Assembly: GCA_007280145.1 (NCBI GenBank)
Contig: QYPU01000051.1
Span: forward strand, 1 to 18,162
DNA length: 18,162 nt
Direction: 5' to 3'
DNA from: Dehalococcoidia bacterium
Lineage (GTDB): Bacteria; Chloroflexota; Dehalococcoidia; GIF9; UBA5629
Shown here: in pieces, positions 14,468 through 18,162 of the stretch
Layout of the letters: every line of letters starts with the position of its first letter
Numbering within the stretch: the first letter of the stretch is position 1
Made by a program: the position numbers and the translations under genes
The notes under the pieces: model-generated
What the model was told of the DNA's origin: nothing
The model's database searches: none
The model's input: the letters and a program-made list of their open reading frames with translations, nothing else

Positions 14468-15766
14468 TTAGATAATCTGATAAGTGGTACGTGCTTGTTC
14501 CCGTAGCCAGTCTCTAAAATCAGGATGAGCAATATTTATCAACACTCTTGCTCTGTCCCTGCAAGTCTTCCCCCTGAGATTGGCTATACCATATTCTGTT
14601 ACTATATATTGGACATCGTTTCGGGAGGTGGTTACTGATGCACCTCTATCTAAATAAGGAACTATCCGGGATATCTTGCCCCCTGCTGCAGTAGAGGTGG
14701 CTGCAAGTATTGCTTTACCACCACTCGATCTAATTGCCCCTCTGACGAAATCCACTTGTCCACCAACCGCGCTAAACTGGTTTGGACCAATAGTTTCGGA
14801 ATTCACATTTCCAAGTAGGTCTACTTGGATGAATGAATTTATTGAGGTCATTCTGTGGTTTTTGCTTATTATAAATGGGTCATTGGTATACGATACGGGA
14901 TGCATTTCCACATATGTGTTCTTATCTACAAAATCATACAGTTCTTCGCTTCCCATAATGAAAGTTGCAATCATCTTTCCCTTGTGTAAGGTCTTGCGCC
15001 TACCGGTTACTGCGCCACTCTCAACCAAAGGAATGACGCTGTCTGAAAGCATCTCTGTATGTATTCCCAAATCGTGCTTGTCAGTCAGAAAGTGCAAAAC
15101 AGCATTTGGAATGGCTCCTATGCCGAGTTGAAGCGTGGCTCCATCCTCAATCAAGCTAGCAATGTTTTCTCCTATTCTTTCTTCGGCAGGGCCTATCTCT
15201 GGCACTGGAATTGTATACAATGGATAATCGCATTCCACAATGTAATCTATGTCTGACACGTGGATAAAGGAATCGCCTAAAGTTCTTGGCATTCGTGTAT
15301 TTACTTCTGCAATAACCACTCTTGCGCTTTCAGCACAAGGCTTCGTGTAATCGACCGATATTCCATAACTGCAATACCCCCGGCTGTCAGGTGGGGAAGC
15401 TTGTATCAAGGCAACATCCACCGGAAGTTCGCCATTGGAGAACAGAGAGGGAATCTCGCTAAAAAACCTCGGGGTAAAATCAGCCCTACCATCATTAACA
15501 GCTTTCCTGGTTGAAGGTCCGATAAACAAACCGTTGAAACGGAAATGCCCTTCCATTTCGGGATATGCATACTCTCCTTTGCCATAAGATACCATATGGA
15601 CAATTTCCACGTTTTCAAGCTCTTTGGCTCTTTTCACCAAGCTGTCCACAGTTAGCTTTGGCTCTCCGCATGCGTGACCCAGGACCACCCTGTCATTAGA
15701 CTTTATGACCTTTACAGCGTCCTCAGCTGAAGTCAATTTTTCTCTGTAGTTGTTTTTCCATACCAT
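14468..15766 (-). CDS. Acetyl-CoA hydrolase/transferase family protein, 4-hydroxybutyrate CoA-transferase-like
   Basis: 432 residues, the normal length for class I CoA-transferases of the AbfT/Cat2 type. The catalytic Glu is E238 in GIHTEMLSDS, the same residue number as in the Clostridium aminobutyricum 4-hydroxybutyrate CoA-transferase. Other signatures: GHACGEPKLTVDSL near 30, QASPPDSRGYCSYGISVDYT (122-141), LQLGIGAIPNAV (212-223), FSAVGGQVDFVRGA and YIVTEYGIANLRGKT with HPDFRDWL at the end. It moves CoA from acetyl-CoA (or another acyl-CoA) to an acid through a glutamyl-CoA thioester. The exact acid cannot be read; butyrate, acetate and 4-hydroxybutyrate are all possible. Cytoplasmic. AGGTGA precedes the ATG by about 6 bases. 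Transcription may be controlled by the inverted repeats upstream (15864-15923). Confidence 0.92.
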   Translation of the reverse strand: MVWKNNYREKLTSAEDAVKVIKSNDRVVLGHACGEPKLTVDSLVKRAKELENVEIVHMVSYGKGEYAYPEMEGHFRFNGLFIGPSTRKAVNDGRADFTPRFFSEIPSLFSNGELPVDVALIQASPPDSRGYCSYGISVDYTKPCAESARVVIAEVNTRMPRTLGDSFIHVSDIDYIVECDYPLYTIPVPEIGPAEERIGENIASLIEDGATLQLGIGAIPNAVLHFLTDKHDLGIHTEMLSDSVIPLVESGAVTGRRKTLHKGKMIATFIMGSEELYDFVDKNTYVEMHPVSYTNDPFIISKNHRMTSINSFIQVDLLGNVNSETIGPNQFSAVGGQVDFVRGAIRSSGGKAILAATSTAAGGKISRIVPYLDRGASVTTSRNDVQYIVTEYGIANLRGKTCRDRARVLINIAHPDFRDWLREQARTTYQII

Positions 15767-15863
15767 TTACTTCACCTGCTTCTTAAATTGAACTGATTCT
15801 AGGGCTAAAGCGAACTATATCAAAACTCCCCTGAAGCTCGGTTGTCTGGCGATAGCCAATGTA

Positions 15864-15923
15864 ATGTACCGAAGCAAGCAGCAGCATTGCCTCGGTACAT
15901 CGAGATACAGTATTCATGTATCT
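15864..15923. promoter_or_regulatory. Two adjacent perfect inverted repeats upstream of the CoA-transferase gene
   Basis: ATGTACCGA (15864-15872) and TCGGTACAT (15892-15900) form a perfect 9-base inverted repeat, with GCAA/TTGC (15874-15877, 15887-15890) extending the stem after one mismatch. Next to it AGATACA (15903-15909) and TGTATCT (15917-15923) form a perfect 7-base repeat. They may be operators, or the hairpin may end the upstream hydrolase transcript; no T-run follows. Confidence 0.5.
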
Positions 15924-15988
15924 ATGCGTCACAGTGGCATCAGAGTTCACAATCTAGATTAAATATCTCCCTTAAGGCACCGTCTGAG

Positions 15989-17737
15989 TTAGCGAGGGAT
16001 AATAGGTAGAAGTATGTGAGAAGGGTGCCGACTATCATGATAAACTGTTTGCAATGCCGTTGTCACGTTTTTTGCCTTATAAGATAGGTCGCCGGTGTTA
16101 GGATTTCGGTCGAAGTGTGGGAAATTACTGCTTGAAATTTCTACCCGCATTCGGTGTCCTTTTTTGAAAACGTTGCTTGTAGACCGAAGGTCAATAGTAT
16201 ATTCAGTCACCGTGCCAGGTTGAATTAGGGTTGCAGGTACTTCGGGACCGTTGCGGTAACGAGCGCGAATTATCCCATCTACGATATTGTAGGCACGTCC
16301 ATCTGGATAAACGTCAACCAACTTGGCTGTAAAGTCCGTATCTGTCGCGCTAGTGGCTGCATACAGTTTTACGACCACTGGCCCGGTAGCCTCAATGTCA
16401 TTGGAGAGCACATCGCTGGTATATACAAGTACGTCATGTCTTTGTTCAACATCCAGCTGACTCATGGGGCCGCGAGGGTAGTATATAGGCAATATGTGAT
16501 TTCCGCCGCGTGTTGGTACAGGGTTGCGGGGGTCATAGATGAAGTGGTCTTCAGTCTCCTCCGCAGGCGAGATCGGTGATAATCCTCCATCTCCTTGTAG
16601 AGAATTTGCTTTTCCACCACTATGGAAGTAGAAGGGGATATACTGTGCACGGGCAAGAGGCCACTCATTTTCGTAACGCCAAACGTTATCACCCATGATA
16701 AAGAGCTTGACCGGCGGCTCCTCGTCGATTTTGTTCTGAACGCCTTTAAGCCAGTAGTCGAACCACCTCAGCCCCTGGGAGGTCAGATCTCCCTTGAACT
16801 CGAGAGATAGAGTTGACGCCGCCAATCCAAAATTAAGTTGTCCCACTGAATCCAATATCCCGAGATGTGTCCAAGGGCCGACGACTAGGCGAGAACTTTC
16901 CCGGGCTACAGGTGACTCTGCGTCACGTCGCGTGCGTGTGAAATGTTGCAAATCACAGTCTAGCAATGTGTCATACCAACCAGCAAAGATTAATGCAGGA
17001 ACCTGCACCTGATTATGTTTGCCGAGCATGGATAGGCTCTTGTGAAAGTCATCATAGGTGTCATGCTTTAAGACATCATAGAAGTATGGAGCAAACCCTC
17101 TTCCCAGCTTGACCGCAGAGATGTCTTCCAACGGTAGAGCTCTGAAGATGTCTTCAATATGGTCAATTTCGTGCACAAGAGCCATAAACTCCTTACCACC
17201 CATTTTTTCTCGCATGATCGCATTTGGGCCAGCTAGAAGAAGTATCCAGCCAATCACTATTGCCAAATCCAGGGCTCCTCCCCTGTGTCCAAAAAAGTCT
17301 ATTGCCGCAGAAAAAGGGAAGATGGCCTTGAGATGGGGTGGATGTGTCGAGGCTGCCTGCCATTGAGTCATCCCAGAATAAGAGTAACCGTGCATGCCAA
17401 CATTACCGTCTGAATATGGGAGTAGCGCAGCCCATTCAACCGTATCATAGCCATCAGTAAATTCATCACGGTACGGACAAAATCTTACACCTTCGGATTC
17501 CCAACGGCCACGTACGTCCTGAATAATGACAACGTAACCTGCTCTGGCAGCCCTGATTGGGTCTAATGTCAAGGTAGCCCATGGTAAGAATGACTTACTG
17601 TAGGGAGTTCTTTGTAAAAGTACAGGGTATTTCTTTTCGTCCATAGGTCGGTAGATATCGGCCCGTAGTACAGTTCCGTCGCGCATGGTGGCAGGAACAT
17701 TATGTTCTACGATAACATTGTTGACCTTCTCTGTCAT
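15989..17737 (-). CDS. CocE/NonD-family (X-Pro dipeptidyl-peptidase-like) serine hydrolase
   Basis: 582 residues with the three-part build of cocaine esterase and X-Pro dipeptidyl-peptidases: an alpha/beta-hydrolase fold (about 15-150 and 245-310), an inserted helical cap (about 150-240), and a C-terminal jelly-roll domain (about 340-582, with DVLSNDIEATGPVVVKLYAA and TDTDFTAKLVDVYPDG). The catalytic triad can be placed: nucleophile S119 in GYSYSG, D256 in FAGWYDTLLD and H291 in VGPWTHLG. MRDGTVLRADIYRP at 18-31 and IIQDVRGRWESEG at 71-83 are typical. No signal peptide, so probably cytoplasmic. The substrate (ester, amide or acylated amino acid) is unknown. GGAGGAAG lies 8 bases before the ATG, and an operator-like promoter is present upstream. 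Confidence 0.93.
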   Translation of the reverse strand: MTEKVNNVIVEHNVPATMRDGTVLRADIYRPMDEKKYPVLLQRTPYSKSFLPWATLTLDPIRAARAGYVVIIQDVRGRWESEGVRFCPYRDEFTDGYDTVEWAALLPYSDGNVGMHGYSYSGMTQWQAASTHPPHLKAIFPFSAAIDFFGHRGGALDLAIVIGWILLLAGPNAIMREKMGGKEFMALVHEIDHIEDIFRALPLEDISAVKLGRGFAPYFYDVLKHDTYDDFHKSLSMLGKHNQVQVPALIFAGWYDTLLDCDLQHFTRTRRDAESPVARESSRLVVGPWTHLGILDSVGQLNFGLAASTLSLEFKGDLTSQGLRWFDYWLKGVQNKIDEEPPVKLFIMGDNVWRYENEWPLARAQYIPFYFHSGGKANSLQGDGGLSPISPAEETEDHFIYDPRNPVPTRGGNHILPIYYPRGPMSQLDVEQRHDVLVYTSDVLSNDIEATGPVVVKLYAATSATDTDFTAKLVDVYPDGRAYNIVDGIIRARYRNGPEVPATLIQPGTVTEYTIDLRSTSNVFKKGHRMRVEISSSNFPHFDRNPNTGDLSYKAKNVTTALQTVYHDSRHPSHILLPIIPR

Positions 17738-17778
17738 TTCGTTTCTTCCTCCGATAACAACTGGCAGTAGTGTTGTGT

Positions 17779-17807
17779 ATTATACTACCGTATGGTAGCT
17801 TTGACTA
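17779..17807 (-). promoter_or_regulatory. Promoter with embedded operator for the CocE-like gene
   Basis: On the minus strand TATAAT (17784-17779) lies 17 bases from TAGTCA (17807-17802, 4 of 6 consensus). The spacer holds a perfect inverted repeat CTACC-GTAT-GGTAG (17785-17798), the usual place for a repressor such as a TetR-type regulator. The start codon is about 41 bases downstream. Confidence 0.55.
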
Positions 17808-17819
17808 TATGTGTGTGGT

Positions 17820-17840
17820 AATTCCGGATGTCTCGGAATT
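17820..17840. promoter_or_regulatory. Second inverted repeat upstream of the CocE-like promoter
   Basis: AATTCCG (17820-17826) and CGGAATT (17834-17840) form a perfect 7-base inverted repeat with a 7-base spacer, just upstream of the -35. It may be another regulator site. Confidence 0.4.
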
Positions 17841-17854
17841 TGTGCCTAGTCAGT

Positions 17855-17956
17855 TCGCTCCAAATTCCAATTTCTAATCTTGAAATCCTAAATAAATTTG
17901 AGTGACCGAAACTCAAAATGCCAAACATCTTTTTGGTGATTTGGATTCAAGAATAA
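17855..17956. repeat. AT-rich intergenic repeat-like stretch
   Basis: The wording of this stretch (AAATTCCAATTTCTAATC, AAATCCTAAATAAATTTG, then GATTTGGATTCAAG) resembles short AT-rich intergenic repeats I recall from many environmental genomes. It holds a 7-base hairpin TTTGAGT (17897-17903) / ACTCAAA (17911-17917). Only one copy is present here, so the repeat status is from memory. Confidence 0.35.
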
Positions 17957-18045
17957 ACATGTAGTGCGAGGCTTTAGCCTCGCCTGGGTGGGGGCAGTTG
18001 ACACTCTTGCCCATCCCCACCAGGCAGCCTTAAAAGGCTGCGCTA
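17957..18045. repeat. REP-pair (REPIN-like) element with GTAG feet
   Basis: Plus strand: GTAG-T at 17961 is followed by stem GCGAGGC-TTTA-GCCTCGC (17966-17983). Minus strand: GTAG-C at 18045 is followed by stem GCAGCCTT-TT-AAGGCTGC (18041-18024). The two GTAG-footed hairpins face each other across about 40 bases that contain a third pairing, CCTGG(G)TGGGG (17983) with CCCCACCAGG (18015-18024). This is the layout of REP doublets mobilised by RAYT transposases. The foot at 18045 includes the stop codon of the partial gene. Confidence 0.6.
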
Positions 18046-18162
18046 CTTTGGCTGGTGAGTTTCCTGTTTTAGCTTATCCAGCCAGGCGGTTGATTTAAGC
18101 TGTCTCTCCAGAAGATACTTGATGTATTCCCGCATTACCTGCTCCAGCTCCGAGGATAGCTC
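18043..18162 (-). CDS. C-terminal end of a small helical protein, partial at window edge
   Basis: 39 residues before a TAG stop at 18045-18043, frame open to the window edge: ELSSELEQVMREYIKYLLER and then QLKSTAWLDKLKQETHQPK. It reads as an amphipathic helix resembling the C-terminal part of small DUF2281/antitoxin-like proteins (L..EL..EV..YI.FLLER), but too little is visible to name it. Its start and any partner lie beyond the window. The REP-like element begins within its stop codon. Confidence 0.6.
   Translation of the reverse strand, partial: ELSSELEQVMREYIKYLLERQLKSTAWLDKLKQETHQPK

Noticed and set aside
15406..15618. 70-codon minus-strand ORF inside the CoA-transferase gene
   Set aside because: It is an alternate-frame shadow of a gene with catalytic motifs; no independent support.
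7376..17737. One pathway joining the synthetase-like, CoA-transferase and hydrolase genes
   Set aside because: They are separate transcription units 5-8 kb apart without shared regulatory motifs, so joint function would be speculation.
1..18162. CRISPR arrays, tRNA genes, prophage or toxin-antitoxin systems
   Set aside because: No regularly spaced direct repeats, no tRNA T-loop pattern and no phage or toxin signatures were seen. The partial gene at the right edge might be antitoxin-like but is too short to judge.

Overview
The window looks like a bacterial chromosome segment of moderate G+C. My best guess is an uncultured Chloroflexota/Dehalococcoidia-type anaerobe. That guess rests on recalled family distributions: an ECF sigma factor overlapping a DUF5667 membrane protein, a DUF3160 remnant, an NDP-forming acyl-CoA synthetase-like protein, a GlcD/HdrB-like oxidoreductase pair, and intergenic repeats of the kind common in such genomes. 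There is no rRNA, tRNA, CRISPR array, transposase, integrase or phage gene.

Layout. (1) 31-2444, minus: a two-gene operon for an FeS/CCG-domain protein and an FAD-linked oxidase, joined by an ATGA overlap. (2) 2720-3691, plus: a phosphotriesterase-family metallohydrolase, preceded by a possible 12-codon upstream reading frame and flanked by imperfect direct repeats. (3) 3850-5458, plus: an ECF sigma factor overlapping by 8 bases a membrane-anchored DUF5667 protein, its presumed regulator. (4) 5568-6008: the wreck of a DUF3160 secreted protein. (5) 6225-7217, plus: a secreted protein with two DUF11-like repeats, closed by a clear intrinsic terminator. (6) 7376-9097, minus: an acyl-CoA synthetase (NDP-forming) type protein without the ATP-grasp part. 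(7) 9451-11953, plus: DUF4349 lipoprotein, Cys-rich DUF3795 protein, ICMT/PEMT-type membrane methyltransferase and PH-like membrane protein. (8) 12083-13102, plus: mtnA. (9) 13310-13729, minus: a chagasin-like (I42) lipoprotein. (10) 13743-14467: a long gene-free stretch with repeat elements and a GC-rich potentially structured module. (11) 14468-17737, minus: a 4-hydroxybutyrate/acetate CoA-transferase-like enzyme and a CocE/NonD-type serine hydrolase, separated by strong inverted repeats. (12) 17738-18162: an operator-like promoter region, a REP-pair-like element, and the C-terminal end of a small protein cut by the window edge.

The metabolic genes fit an organism handling organic acids as CoA thioesters (CoA transferase, synthetase-like protein, FAD/FeS oxidoreductase), but they are not one operon and no shared pathway can be proven. 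The clearest functional unit is the sigma/DUF5667 pair; the neighbouring cell-surface genes (DUF3160 remnant, DUF11 protein) are possible but unproven targets. I did not find a convincing new defence or mobile system. The least explained material is the repeat-rich DNA at 13743-14467 and 17957-18045, plus a few operator-like palindromes.
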